From Bacillota bacterium (GTDB lineage Bacteria; Bacillota; Clostridia; Christensenellales; Aristaeellaceae), in assembly GCA_009787135.1 (NCBI GenBank), contig WRGP01000178.1, positions 1-9,375 on the forward strand: 9,375 nt of DNA, read 5' to 3'. Made by a program: the position numbers and the translations under genes. Positions 1 through 7,251 of this stretch are shown here, in pieces; the stretch's first letter is position 1; each line of letters begins with the position of its first letter. A model generated the notes under the pieces. It did not search any database and was not told the DNA's origin. It saw only the letters and a program-made list of their open reading frames with translations.

Positions 1-310
1 GCCCGTCACGATGCGAATGGCCCCCACGCGGGTGCACAGCAGCAGGTCCAGGGTTTGACGCTCCCTCTCCCCCGCGATGGCGCCCGCCGTGAGCGCGGGC
101 GCGACGAGTATGATCAGAAAGAACTGCATCACGGAGAGGTAGATATAGGACTCCAGCCCCACGCGCAGGTCGCCCAAAGTGACCTCGCGGCTTTGCATGA
201 CGATTATCTCTCTGGCCGATACCAGCAGCACAAACAAAACGTACAGCGTGATCAGCAGCGGCGCGCGGCAGGAGCGCATGCGCCTTGTCATTGACGATTC
301 AAATATGGGA

Positions 311-321
<11 letters not shown>
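1..321 (-). CDS. ABC-2 type transporter permease, N-terminal part (runs off the window)
   Basis: This is the first 107 codons of an integral membrane permease; the rest lies beyond position 1. It should form the membrane channel for the ATPase encoded just upstream. A basic N-terminus is followed by a hydrophobic segment at about residues 21-38 (rich in L, V and I) and a second at about 62-80. The sequence GERERQTLDLLL follows at about residues 84-95; a GERE(R/K)xTL(D/E)LLL motif after the second helix is typical of ABC-2 permeases (NosY/COG1277-like). The start is ATG at 321 or the adjacent ATG at 318. A GGAGGTGA Shine-Dalgarno at 335-328 serves both and lies inside the end of the ATPase gene. 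The reading frame overlaps the ATPase stop codon (313-311), so the two genes are probably translationally coupled. The substrate cannot be told from the sequence. Confidence 0.85.
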
Positions 322-1228
<907 letters not shown>

Positions 1229-1254
1229 TTCCTTCACCTCATGACAATCTGTCA

Positions 1255-3939
1255 TCAATTCGCATTGCCTTTCAGCGCGATCATGGGCATTTGCATGCCG
1301 ACATAACGGTTGCCCACGTCGGATAGGGTATAGCGTACATAGACGGCGCCTTCCTCATCAATATACGGGGCCCATCTTTCACCGGACATGGACACAATGA
1401 GCAGCGGCTGCTGGTCCCACCTTTGCGTCTGATGGTTGTACAGGTACATCAGCGGCTGCGCGTCATAGCTACTGCCGGACAGCGTCATTTTTTCAATTGT
1501 GTATTTCCCATAATCAGGCAATACAAAGCGCACCGCCACGGGCGACGCGATGCTAAGATACGTGTCCGTGGTAAAATAGCGGTTGCTGCCATCGTCGTTT
1601 CCGTCCGCCTCGGCGGGCAGGCGCGGCTTTTGGTTCCCGCCCATATCCACGATGACCTGCGCGGGGATCATGCCCTGATGGTACATGACCTGCCCCGTCG
1701 GCCCGACGGGCTCAAACGCCATGTCCGCGGCCACCACGGCCCTGTGCGCTGTGCGCGATACGGGCTTGCCGTTGATCTGCGCGGAGACCTGGCCGAGCTT
1801 GTCGTTAAAGCCAAAGAAATAGTAGCGGGGCATGTTGTTGTAATTTTGAAACATGGTATCAAACAGCTGCACCAGCGCGCTCATTTGCTGGCCGCGCGGG
1901 TCATCTTTGGCCTTCCGTTTGCCATAGACGGCCTCTTGCGCGAACAGATACAGATTATCCCCGATATACGCTATGGCCGATTGGTCCGCGTCCAGCGTGG
2001 CGTACATCACGCCGGGCTTATAGGCGAACGCGGGATCGGAAAAATCGATCGGCTTTTCGGGCAGCAGCATCGCCACCTCGGCGCGCTGCCCCGGGAGCAG
2101 GTCGCCTACGTTCGCAAAGCCAACCGTCGTCACCACAAAGCAGTCGGTGAACGTGTACTCGGTTTCGTTCATCACCTCGCCGTGGACGCCGTCCTTTTCC
2201 ATCCAGAGCCGGCCGCGGACGGGGCCTATGGTAACGCTTACCCCGTCCAGCTTGAGCATTTTCGGATCCCACTCGTCATTGGACGCGAAGCCGACCTTAG
2301 GCCGGCTGCCCAGCCGCATGCGCTGGCGCATGTCCAGGGGGCGAAAGAGCCTGTCGCTTTGTGGATTGTCATATTCATAGTAGTTGTTTACATGGAGAAC
2401 CGAAGGGAGCGCCGGCTGATCCGTTTCGATCACCAGCTCGCCTCCCTCCGGCGTTGCCACGCCGATATAGGTGGCGACCTGAACCTCGCCGCCTGTATAG
2501 TAGACGCGTGACGCCGTAAGCGCCACCGGCTCGTTCATGCGCGCGTTCGCGCTCATCAGCAGCAGGATGAGCGCGAACCCTATGGCCGACGCCGGCGCGA
2601 GACCCCACAGCCATTCGCGCCTGTCCAGCCGTTTGAGCAGAATATACCCGCCAAAGCCCGCCAAAAAAAGATACGCCGTCAGCAACAGCACGATGAAAAC
2701 GGCGCTTTCATCGTTCGCCACGTGCATCGCGCGCGTCAGCTGCCGGGCCTGGTACCCTTCGTTTCCATGGCGGTTTTCATCCGCGCGGTTGAGCAGGGCC
2801 ATGTACTTATCCGGCGCGCTCTGCCGAAGCGCGCGCGGCCAGAAGGACGACATGGCGCCAAAGGATCCGAGCGGCTTGCCCGCCAGATCAAACGCCGCCG
2901 TATAAATCAGCCCGTCCCCCACGCGGTCCAGCCTGACCAGGCCTTGCTCCCCCATGGCCACCAGCGCGCCCTGCGCGGGCAGGCCGCTAAGCCAAACGCC
3001 CTCCTTCACGGGCGAAGCGGAGACCGTCATGTACTGGATCAGCGCCGGGGTAATGTCCTCCGCCTGCACAAGCTCGCCCGCCTCAAGGCCCGTCCACTGG
3101 GTGAAAAACGGATAACCCGCCGCCGCCTTTGCCCCGCCGGAGACAAACACCACGCCGCCCTTCGCGAGCCACGCGGACAGTGCCTCCTGCGAGGCCTTGG
3201 GCAGGGTGCGCACGTCTATGCCGTCCACGACCAGCATCGTAAAGCTGTTCATGATCTCCGCCGTTTCAGGGAAGGTTCGCTCTGTCAGCGGAATGGTCAC
3301 CCATGTTTCCCCCCGGAGCGTATCGAGGCCGTTTGCCCGCTGGTTCATGTAGCCCAGCGCCGCTTCCCCGCGCTCCGTAAGAAGGCCGACGGTCACCGCC
3401 TCCGGCGCGATCACCTTCGCGGGGATCACGCGCTTCTCCCCGACCACCTCGCCCCCGGCCTTCAGTTCTATGGCGTACATATCCTGCCGCGTCATGGGCT
3501 TTACGGGCAATAAAACGCGCTTCGTCGCGCCGCTCGCCAGCGTCAGGGGGATTTCATAGCGATCGTACTGCGTCGTCGTCAGAAACATATCGACACCCAG
3601 CAGGCCGTCAAAGTCCGCGCCGCGGTTCGTCACGGTGATGAAAAACGGCGTCACGCGCGCCATCATGATCAGCCCGTCATAGCCCAGCGCCACTTCCAGC
3701 TCAAAATCATCGCTGACCACAGGCGCTCTGGTCGGCTCCGGCGAAGGGGTTGGTTTGGCCGCCTCTTCTTCCAACGCCCCACCATCCGGGGCTTTTGCTT
3801 CCGTTGGGGGATCTGGCACGGTTTGCGACGATGCAACCGCGTCCCGGTCAGGCGCGCCGGCTTCCTCCGCCCACGCGGCAAACACAAAAAACAGAAAACA
3901 CAGGCTCAGCGCGACGAAGACCCGAAATGTACGCAACAC
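1255..3939 (-). CDS. Large secreted/membrane-anchored protein of an ABC-2 exporter operon
   Basis: This 894-residue protein is first in an operon with an ABC ATPase and permease. I do not recognise a named family with certainty. Residues 1-24 form a signal peptide ending AWA before EE. A Pro/Glu/Ala-rich linker (about 26-75) follows, then an N-terminal ectodomain with Ig-like strands (about 78-180). Residues about 180-380 include VVDGIDVR and GGVVFVSGG, which resemble the glutamine-amidotransferase-like fold seen in DUF4350-type membrane proteins. Two helices at about 413-436 and 445-464 are separated by the basic stretch LLKRLDRRE. A second, mostly polar ectodomain runs to the C-terminus. 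The GTG start at 3939 is preferred: AAAAGGAGG lies 6 bases upstream and the signal peptide then begins at residue 1. The longer frame from TTG 3999 has no ribosome site and would place 20 polar residues in front. It may sense, recruit or stabilise the exporter at the cell surface (inference). Confidence 0.85.
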   Translation of the reverse strand: MLRTFRVFVALSLCFLFFVFAAWAEEAGAPDRDAVASSQTVPDPPTEAKAPDGGALEEEAAKPTPSPEPTRAPVVSDDFELEVALGYDGLIMMARVTPFFITVTNRGADFDGLLGVDMFLTTTQYDRYEIPLTLASGATKRVLLPVKPMTRQDMYAIELKAGGEVVGEKRVIPAKVIAPEAVTVGLLTERGEAALGYMNQRANGLDTLRGETWVTIPLTERTFPETAEIMNSFTMLVVDGIDVRTLPKASQEALSAWLAKGGVVFVSGGAKAAAGYPFFTQWTGLEAGELVQAEDITPALIQYMTVSASPVKEGVWLSGLPAQGALVAMGEQGLVRLDRVGDGLIYTAAFDLAGKPLGSFGAMSSFWPRALRQSAPDKYMALLNRADENRHGNEGYQARQLTRAMHVANDESAVFIVLLLTAYLFLAGFGGYILLKRLDRREWLWGLAPASAIGFALILLLMSANARMNEPVALTASRVYYTGGEVQVATYIGVATPEGGELVIETDQPALPSVLHVNNYYEYDNPQSDRLFRPLDMRQRMRLGSRPKVGFASNDEWDPKMLKLDGVSVTIGPVRGRLWMEKDGVHGEVMNETEYTFTDCFVVTTVGFANVGDLLPGQRAEVAMLLPEKPIDFSDPAFAYKPGVMYATLDADQSAIAYIGDNLYLFAQEAVYGKRKAKDDPRGQQMSALVQLFDTMFQNYNNMPRYYFFGFNDKLGQVSAQINGKPVSRTAHRAVVAADMAFEPVGPTGQVMYHQGMIPAQVIVDMGGNQKPRLPAEADGNDDGSNRYFTTDTYLSIASPVAVRFVLPDYGKYTIEKMTLSGSSYDAQPLMYLYNHQTQRWDQQPLLIVSMSGERWAPYIDEEGAVYVRYTLSDVGNRYVGMQMPMIALKGNAN

Positions 3940-3944
3940 AAAAG

Positions 3945-3954
3945 CCCTCCTTTT
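3945..3954 (-). promoter_or_regulatory. Shine-Dalgarno that fixes a GTG start
   Basis: AAAAGGAGGG on the minus strand stands 5 bases before GTG 3939. Its position decides the start of the large operon protein in favour of GTG over an in-frame TTG 60 bases upstream. Confidence 0.75.
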
Positions 3955-3983
3955 GCGGGATGAATCTGAAAAATTCTCGCCAT

Positions 3984-4008
3984 AACAGGGATTTGGCAAA
4001 TCCCTGTT
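3984..4008. repeat. Perfect 25-bp dyad upstream of the ABC operon
   Basis: Arms of 12 bases (AACAGGGATTTG and its complement) flank a single central G at 3996. The dyad lies in the 262-bp stretch between the nadE and ABC-operon start codons' genes, 45 bases before GTG 3939 and about 75 bases after the nadE stop. It could be an operator for a dimeric regulator. Alternatively it could form an RNA hairpin (10-bp stem, 5-base loop) acting as a weak nadE terminator or an attenuator. On the minus strand the nearest T-run (TTTTT) starts about 10 bases past the stem, so it is not a textbook terminator. Confidence 0.7.
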
Positions 4009-4057
4009 TCCTGACTTCGCCTATCAGACGCGGCACACAGAGAAATTGTTCACAGTT

Positions 4058-4063
4058 TGTCAA
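4058..4063 (-). promoter_or_regulatory. Possible -35 box for the ABC operon
   Basis: A perfect TTGACA preceded by a T-run lies about 120 bases upstream of GTG 3939 on the minus strand. No good -10 box is found 16-18 bases downstream (the sequence there reads CTGTGT), so the assignment is weak. If it is used, the 25-bp dyad would fall in the transcribed leader. Confidence 0.25.
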
Positions 4064-4085
4064 AAAAAGTTAATGGGTTCTGTCA

Positions 4086-4823
4086 TCAAAGTTTATTGCT
4101 TGTAAAGATTAACGGCGGACGGCGCTTATGTTCGCTGCGCCTGTGGTAGCTGTCAATGATCGCGCGGTCGCGTTCCGACGCCTCGCCTGACAGAAGGAAT
4201 TGGTCAATCGCCGCGTACGTCACGCCCATCTCCTCCTCATCTGTCTGCCCCTCAAACAGCCCGGCGGACGGCGCTTTGCTCAAGATGGACGGCGGCACGC
4301 CCAGATGCCGCAGGCAGGCGTATACTTCAAAAACCAGCAGGTCCGCGATGGGATTGACGTCATACGCCCCGTCGCCCCATTTGGTGAAATAGCCCATGTA
4401 GACTTCATCACGGTTGCCCGTGCCGGCCACCAGCCTGTTTTCCGCGGCGGCGATGGCATAGAGCGCCGTCATGCGCAGCCTTGGCGCGATGTTGCCGCGC
4501 GCCGCGTCGGTAAGAACGGCGTTCTTCTCAAGCGCCAGAAGAAGCGCGGCGCGCGTATCGGCAAGGTCGATGGTCCGCGTCCGGATCTCAAACTGCGCCG
4601 CCACCGACAGCGCGTCGCGCATATCCTCGCCATAACCCCGCGCGGCCTGGCATGGCAGCATGACGCCAACGGTATCGGCGCACGCCATCTTGCACAAGAC
4701 ACCCACCAGGGCGCTATCCTTTCCCCCGCTGTTGCCAAACACAAACCCCTTCGCGCCGCTTTCCTCAAGCGCCCTGCGCAAAAAACCGACCCTTGCCTGT
4801 ACCTCGCTCTCATATGCCCGCAT
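4086..4823 (-). CDS. nadE: NH3-dependent NAD+ synthetase
   Basis: This enzyme adenylates nicotinic acid adenine dinucleotide with ATP and amidates it with ammonia, the last step of NAD+ synthesis, in the cytoplasm. The 245-residue protein has the ATP-pyrophosphatase loop SGGKDS (32-37), NIAPRLRM (111-118), GTGNRDE (134-140), KWGDGAYDVNPIADL (148-162), SKAPSAGLF (182-190) and TDEEEMG (194-200), which are hallmarks of the family. It lacks the N-terminal nitrilase-type glutaminase domain, so it must use free ammonia or an external glutaminase. The length is normal for this class. I chose ATG 4823 because GGGAGGG lies about 9 bases upstream and the protein then begins where the family usually does; longer in-frame starts lie upstream without a suitable site. 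It is transcribed alone from a strong divergent promoter. Confidence 0.95.
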   Translation of the reverse strand: MRAYESEVQARVGFLRRALEESGAKGFVFGNSGGKDSALVGVLCKMACADTVGVMLPCQAARGYGEDMRDALSVAAQFEIRTRTIDLADTRAALLLALEKNAVLTDAARGNIAPRLRMTALYAIAAAENRLVAGTGNRDEVYMGYFTKWGDGAYDVNPIADLLVFEVYACLRHLGVPPSILSKAPSAGLFEGQTDEEEMGVTYAAIDQFLLSGEASERDRAIIDSYHRRSEHKRRPPLIFTSNKL

Positions 4824-4849
4824 ATGGATTTCCCTCCCGTATGGCGCGT

Positions 4850-4864
4850 GAATGTAAAACATTC
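4850..4864. promoter_or_regulatory. 15-bp palindrome in the nadE leader (putative operator)
   Basis: GAATGT and ACATTC flank AAA. The palindrome is perfect and lies between the predicted nadE transcription start (about 4878) and its ribosome site, a position suited to a roadblock or repressor site. No regulator is identified from sequence. Confidence 0.5.
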
Positions 4865-4872
4865 CCCCATAA

Positions 4873-4883
4873 TTTGTTACAAA
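4873..4883. promoter_or_regulatory. 11-bp dyad at the nadE transcription start
   Basis: TTTGT and ACAAA flank one central base (4878). The dyad starts 2 bases downstream of the nadE -10 box and covers the expected start point. It is short, so chance is possible. Confidence 0.3.
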
Positions 4884-4884
4884 C

Positions 4885-4913
4885 AGTATACGCAACTTAT
4901 GATTCCCTGTCAA
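4885..4913 (-). promoter_or_regulatory. Sigma-A type promoter of nadE
   Basis: On the minus strand, TTGACA (4913-4908) and TATACT (4890-4885) are separated by exactly 17 bases. The predicted transcript starts near 4878 and has a leader of about 55 bases before ATG 4823. Confidence 0.85.
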
Positions 4914-4930
4914 ATTCGAACTGCCATTTC

Positions 4931-4959
4931 TTGACATCGGGCGCTGTCTATACTATACT
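4931..4959 (+). promoter_or_regulatory. Sigma-A type promoter of the small secreted protein gene
   Basis: TTGACA (4931-4936) and TATACT (4954-4959) are separated by exactly 17 bases, giving a start near 4967 and a leader of about 29 bases. The boxes are identical to those of the divergent nadE promoter; the two -35 boxes are 17 bases apart. Confidence 0.87.
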
Positions 4960-4995
4960 TCGCCCACAGGCGTTTTGCGTAAAGGGGAATCAAAC

Positions 4996-5478
4996 ATGAA
5001 AAAAGCAAGTGTGCTCCTCCTGTTCCTGATGCTGCTGTGCGCAGCGGGCGCCGCCATGGCGGAGAACGACGTAGAGGCCAACTTCGAAGGCGGCTGGGTA
5101 CCCGTGGGCGAGACGGGGTATCAGGTATACCTGCCTATGGATTGGGTTGTCTCGGGCTCCAACGGCGGCGATGTTTTTTCCGCCAGCACAAGGGATCAAT
5201 CCATGCGCATGGGCGTTACGCGTAAAGAGAATCAAAAGACGGTGGAAGCTATTTTCGCCGAGCTGTCCTCAAAGGAAGGCTATACCGGCGTACAGATTGT
5301 CACCTACAACAGGCGCACTTTTGTCACGTACAAGATTCCTTCCAGCGGCGCGATCGGCGCGGTTACGCTCATCAGCGACGCGTCATACGCGCTTTGGTTT
5401 ACGTTTACCCCCTCCGGCGACGCGGGTTTAGCCCCGCTTTCCGCAAAAATCCTCAATTCCTTTGCGCCCAATCAATAG
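4996..5478 (+). CDS. Small secreted protein of unknown function, PsbP/Mog1-like in outline
   Basis: The protein has 160 residues. A signal peptide (MKK, then a Leu-rich core, ending AMA before EN at about residues 22-23) sends it across the membrane. No lipobox or anchor is seen, so it should be released. The mature part of about 138 residues has strands such as YQVYLPMDWVVS and ALWFTFTP and ends ILNSFAPNQ. A compact domain with a VYLPxDW motif near its start and an ILxSF motif at its end resembles small PsbP/Mog1-type secreted domains of Firmicutes; this is pattern resemblance only. The start ATG 4996 follows AAAGGGG with 8 bases between. ATG-like codons further upstream are ignored because the signal peptide begins here. 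A consensus promoter lies directly upstream, so the gene is probably well expressed and monocistronic. Confidence 0.85.
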   Translation: MKKASVLLLFLMLLCAAGAAMAENDVEANFEGGWVPVGETGYQVYLPMDWVVSGSNGGDVFSASTRDQSMRMGVTRKENQKTVEAIFAELSSKEGYTGVQIVTYNRRTFVTYKIPSSGAIGAVTLISDASYALWFTFTPSGDAGLAPLSAKILNSFAPNQ

Positions 5479-5499
5479 CGCGCGGCCGCGGTTCGCGCG
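5479..5499 (+). terminator. Possible weak terminator after the secreted protein gene
   Basis: CGCGCG (5479-5484) and CGCGCG (5494-5499) can pair around a 9-base loop directly after the stop codon, followed only by TTTG. The stem is GC-rich but the U-tract is poor. Confidence 0.25.
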
Positions 5500-5516
5500 T
5501 TTGCCGCTGACGGAAC

Positions 5517-5569
5517 GTCGTCCCCAGGAAAATTCGCGGATTTTCCGGGCGGGGATGACAAAAAAAAAA
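5517..5569. repeat. Large imperfect hairpin followed by a run of ten A
   Basis: GTCGTCCCC (5517-5525) pairs with GGGGATGAC (5551-5559) with one G-U pair. Inside, GGAAAAT (5527-5533) pairs with ATTTTCC (5540-5546) around the 6-base loop TCGCGG; the join has an asymmetric bulge. Ten A follow at 5560-5569. A plus-strand terminator would need T here, and on the minus strand the T-run precedes the stem, so it is not a canonical terminator in either direction. It lies about 35 bases before the gap promoter. Confidence 0.6.
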
Positions 5570-5593
5570 CAATGAAACAAGCCAGGGAAAGAC

Positions 5594-5622
5594 TTGCATT
5601 TTTGCCGGAAGTTAGGTACAAT
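5594..5622 (+). promoter_or_regulatory. Probable promoter of gap
   Basis: TTGCAT (5594-5599) and TACAAT (5617-5622) are separated by 17 bases. The -10 matches consensus at 5 of 6 positions, but the -35 is weak. The start would fall near 5630, with a leader of about 36 bases before ATG 5666. Confidence 0.55.
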
Positions 5623-5665
5623 ATTCTATAGGTAATGAATAATGAAAGTAAAGAGGGGAAACGCA

Positions 5666-6682
5666 ATGCCTACAAAGATTGGAATCAATGGTTTTGGACG
5701 TATCGGCCGTCTGGTTTTCCGTGCCTCCGTTTCCAATCCGGATGTCGTCGTCACGGCGATCAACGATCCGTTCATCAATCCCGAATATATGGCGTACATG
5801 TTGCGCTATGACACCGTGCACGGCCGTTTCCATGGCGATATCACGGCCAAAGAGGACGCGATCATTGTCAATGGCAAAGAGGTCAAGGTATACGCCTGCA
5901 TGAAGCCTGAGGAGATCCCCTGGGGGGATACGGGCGCGGAGTACATCGCCGAGGCGACCGGCGTGTTTATGACGGCGGAAAAGGCCGGCGCGCATTTTAA
6001 AGGCGGCGCGAAAAAGGTCGTCATGACCGGCCCCGCCAAGGATAAGACCCCCATGTTCGTCATGGGCGTCAACCAGGATACGTACACCAAAGACATGGAC
6101 ATCGTCTCCAACGCGAGCTGCACCACCAACTGCCTGGCCCCGCTGGCCAGCGTGATCAACGATAAATACGGCATTGAAAGCGGCCTGATGACGACCGTGC
6201 ATGCCACCACCGCCACGCAGAAGACCGTGGACGGTCCGTCCAATAAAGACTGGCGCGGCGGCCGCGGCGCGGCGTTTAACATCATCCCCTCCTCTACCGG
6301 CGCGGCCAAGGCTGTGGGCGTGGTCATCCCCTCGCTCAACGGCAAGCTGACCGGCATGTCCTTCCGCGTGCCGACCGCGGACGTCTCCGTCGTGGACCTG
6401 ACCGTGAACCTCAAGGCTCCCACGACTATGGACGATATCAAGAAAACGATGAAAGAAGCTTCCGAATCGCCGCGCTGGAAGGGCATCATCGGCTATACCG
6501 AAGACGCGGTCGTATCCAGCGACTTTATCGGCGAGGTCTGCACCTCCGTGTTTGACGCCACGGCCGGCATCCAGCTGACGGAGAAGTTCGTAAAGCTGGT
6601 GGCGTGGTATGACAACGAGTGGGGCTATAGCTGCAAGGTGGTTGATTTGATCCAGCATATGGCGAAGGTAGATAAGGCGTAG
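5666..6682 (+). CDS. gap: Glyceraldehyde-3-phosphate dehydrogenase, type I
   Basis: This glycolytic enzyme oxidises glyceraldehyde-3-phosphate to 1,3-bisphosphoglycerate with NAD+ and phosphate in the cytoplasm. The 338-residue protein begins with the Rossmann motif GINGFGRIGR (6-15). AINDPF (31-36) places an Asp at the end of the second strand, as in NAD-preferring enzymes. The active site SNASCTTNC (148-156) has the catalytic Cys152, with partner His179 in TTVHATT. The WRGGRGAAFNIIPSSTGAAK segment binds phosphate, and YDNEWGYS lies near the C-terminus. Length and motifs are complete. ATG 5666 is chosen because GAGGGG lies 7 bases before it; an in-frame ATG at 5642 has no ribosome site and would add eight residues not seen in the family. 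It has its own promoter and is followed by a hairpin, so it is not in an operon with pgk or tpi here. Confidence 0.97.
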   Translation: MPTKIGINGFGRIGRLVFRASVSNPDVVVTAINDPFINPEYMAYMLRYDTVHGRFHGDITAKEDAIIVNGKEVKVYACMKPEEIPWGDTGAEYIAEATGVFMTAEKAGAHFKGGAKKVVMTGPAKDKTPMFVMGVNQDTYTKDMDIVSNASCTTNCLAPLASVINDKYGIESGLMTTVHATTATQKTVDGPSNKDWRGGRGAAFNIIPSSTGAAKAVGVVIPSLNGKLTGMSFRVPTADVSVVDLTVNLKAPTTMDDIKKTMKEASESPRWKGIIGYTEDAVVSSDFIGEVCTSVFDATAGIQLTEKFVKLVAWYDNEWGYSCKVVDLIQHMAKVDKA

Positions 6683-6747
6683 GAAGCGTTGATTTACAAG
6701 GGAATTGTGAGCGGTTTGCACCTGCTTGCATCTCTTGGGGGAAACCG

Positions 6748-6787
6748 TATCGCTATATAAAAAATCGTTCTGTTGCGATAAACGATT
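6748..6787. repeat. Two interleaved short dyads after gap
   Basis: TATCGC (6748-6753) can pair with GCGATA (6775-6780), and AATCGTT (6763-6769) with AACGATT (6781-6787). The arms interleave. With no base between the last two arms, both cannot easily form together, so they would be alternative folds. Chance is possible. Confidence 0.35.
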
Positions 6788-6796
6788 GTATTCTAA

Positions 6797-6837
6797 GCCC
6801 TTCTTTCCCGCAGGCCAAGGGGCCGGGAAAGAAGGGC
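6797..6837 (+). terminator. Long stem-loop after gap, probable terminator
   Basis: GCCCTTCTTTCCCG (6797-6810) and its exact complement (6824-6837) form a 14-bp perfect stem around a 13-base loop, 114 bases after the gap stop. The following GTTATT is a weak U-tract, so termination may be partial, or the stem may mainly protect the 3' end of the mRNA. Confidence 0.65.
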
Positions 6838-6840
6838 GTT

Positions 6841-6948
6841 ATTGATGTTGCGGCAAGATCTGATTATGTGCAAAAAACGCAGAGCATTTCATTGGACGAA
6901 TTGATTGATGTCCTTAAAGAAAAAGGAGAAGCAAATGGCCATGCTTGA
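6841..6948 (+). pseudogene. Unidentified reading-frame remnant ending in TGA
   Basis: One frame stays open across the end of the gap terminator and encodes VIDVAARSDYVQKTQSISLD followed by ELIDVLKEKGEANGHA before TGA 6946-6948. The end is helix-like and protein-like, but there is no credible start (GTG 6867 lacks a ribosome site). It may be the C-terminal stub of a lost gene. The family is not recognised. Confidence 0.25.
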
Positions 6949-7000
6949 ATGTAAGGACTATGCTTTGAACAAGCCGATTTTCGCTGGAAAGGCAATTTAA
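6935..7000 (+). CDS. Possible 21-residue open reading frame
   Basis: ATG 6935 follows AAAAGGAG with about 6-7 bases between, which is a good ribosome site. The frame reads MAMLECKDYALNK and then PIFAGKAI before TAA 6998-7000. Its start overlaps the last codons of the upstream remnant in another frame, as in an operon junction. It may be the truncated first codons of a deleted gene rather than a true small protein. No family is recognised. Confidence 0.3.
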   Translation: MAMLECKDYALNKPIFAGKAI

Positions 7001-7039
7001 CTATTTTGTAATGTGGATTGAACAGGACATACTGTTGTC

Positions 7040-7219
7040 ATGTTTAGCCTGTTACAATGGAACATGAAAGGGTGTGTTCCTAACTCGCTCGACATGGCTG
7101 AGGTGGAGGCGCTGATCACGCAGGTGATGAAAAAGGAACTGCGCGCCATCGCATGGTTCGGTGCGCTCCTGGGGGTGATTATGGGCGTGGCGAATACGGT
7201 GGCGGGGGCTGTTTTCTAG
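7040..7219 (+). pseudogene. C-terminal fragment of a DUF445-family membrane protein
   Basis: This frame of 59 codons opens at ATG 7040, but its family-like part starts near 7076 (VPNSLDMAEVEALI). It continues VMKKELRAIAWFGALLGVIMG and ends at TAG 7217-7219. A KELRAI.W.GALLG...G sequence next to the C-terminus matches what I know of the end of DUF445 proteins, where a final membrane helix follows a long helical domain. Full-length members have several hundred residues, so only the last 45-50 codons remain. No ribosome site precedes ATG 7040, and the first dozen residues look unrelated. It is probably a relic left by a deletion or insertion event; the deletion edge would be near 7060-7080. Confidence 0.6.
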
Positions 7220-7251
7220 AGGCTGCGGTTGCCCGAGTCTCCGAAAAAGGC

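Noticed and set aside
1423..3513. Plus-strand open frames at 1423-2511 and 2722-3513
   Set aside because: Both are antisense to the large operon protein, with biased Arg/His/Gly composition, no ribosome site and no domain.
3937..3999. Upstream TTG start for the large operon protein
   Set aside because: No ribosome site, it would put 20 polar residues before the signal peptide, and it would code through the 25-bp palindrome. The GTG at 3939 has an ideal site.
4062..4068. T-run after nadE as an intrinsic terminator
   Set aside because: Seven T follow on the minus strand, but no GC-rich stem precedes them.
5642..5665. Earlier ATG for GAPDH
   Set aside because: The added eight residues contain the ribosome site of the true start, and family members begin at the Lys-Ile-Gly-Ile-Asn segment.
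5612..6721. Minus-strand open frame of 369 codons over gap
   Set aside because: It is the antisense of a fully conserved GAPDH; low-complexity His/Gly/Arg product.
7040..7219. The 59-codon frame as an intact small membrane protein
   Set aside because: No ribosome site at the ATG, and the family-like part begins only at about codon 13 and matches the very end of a much larger family. A relic fits better, though not proven.
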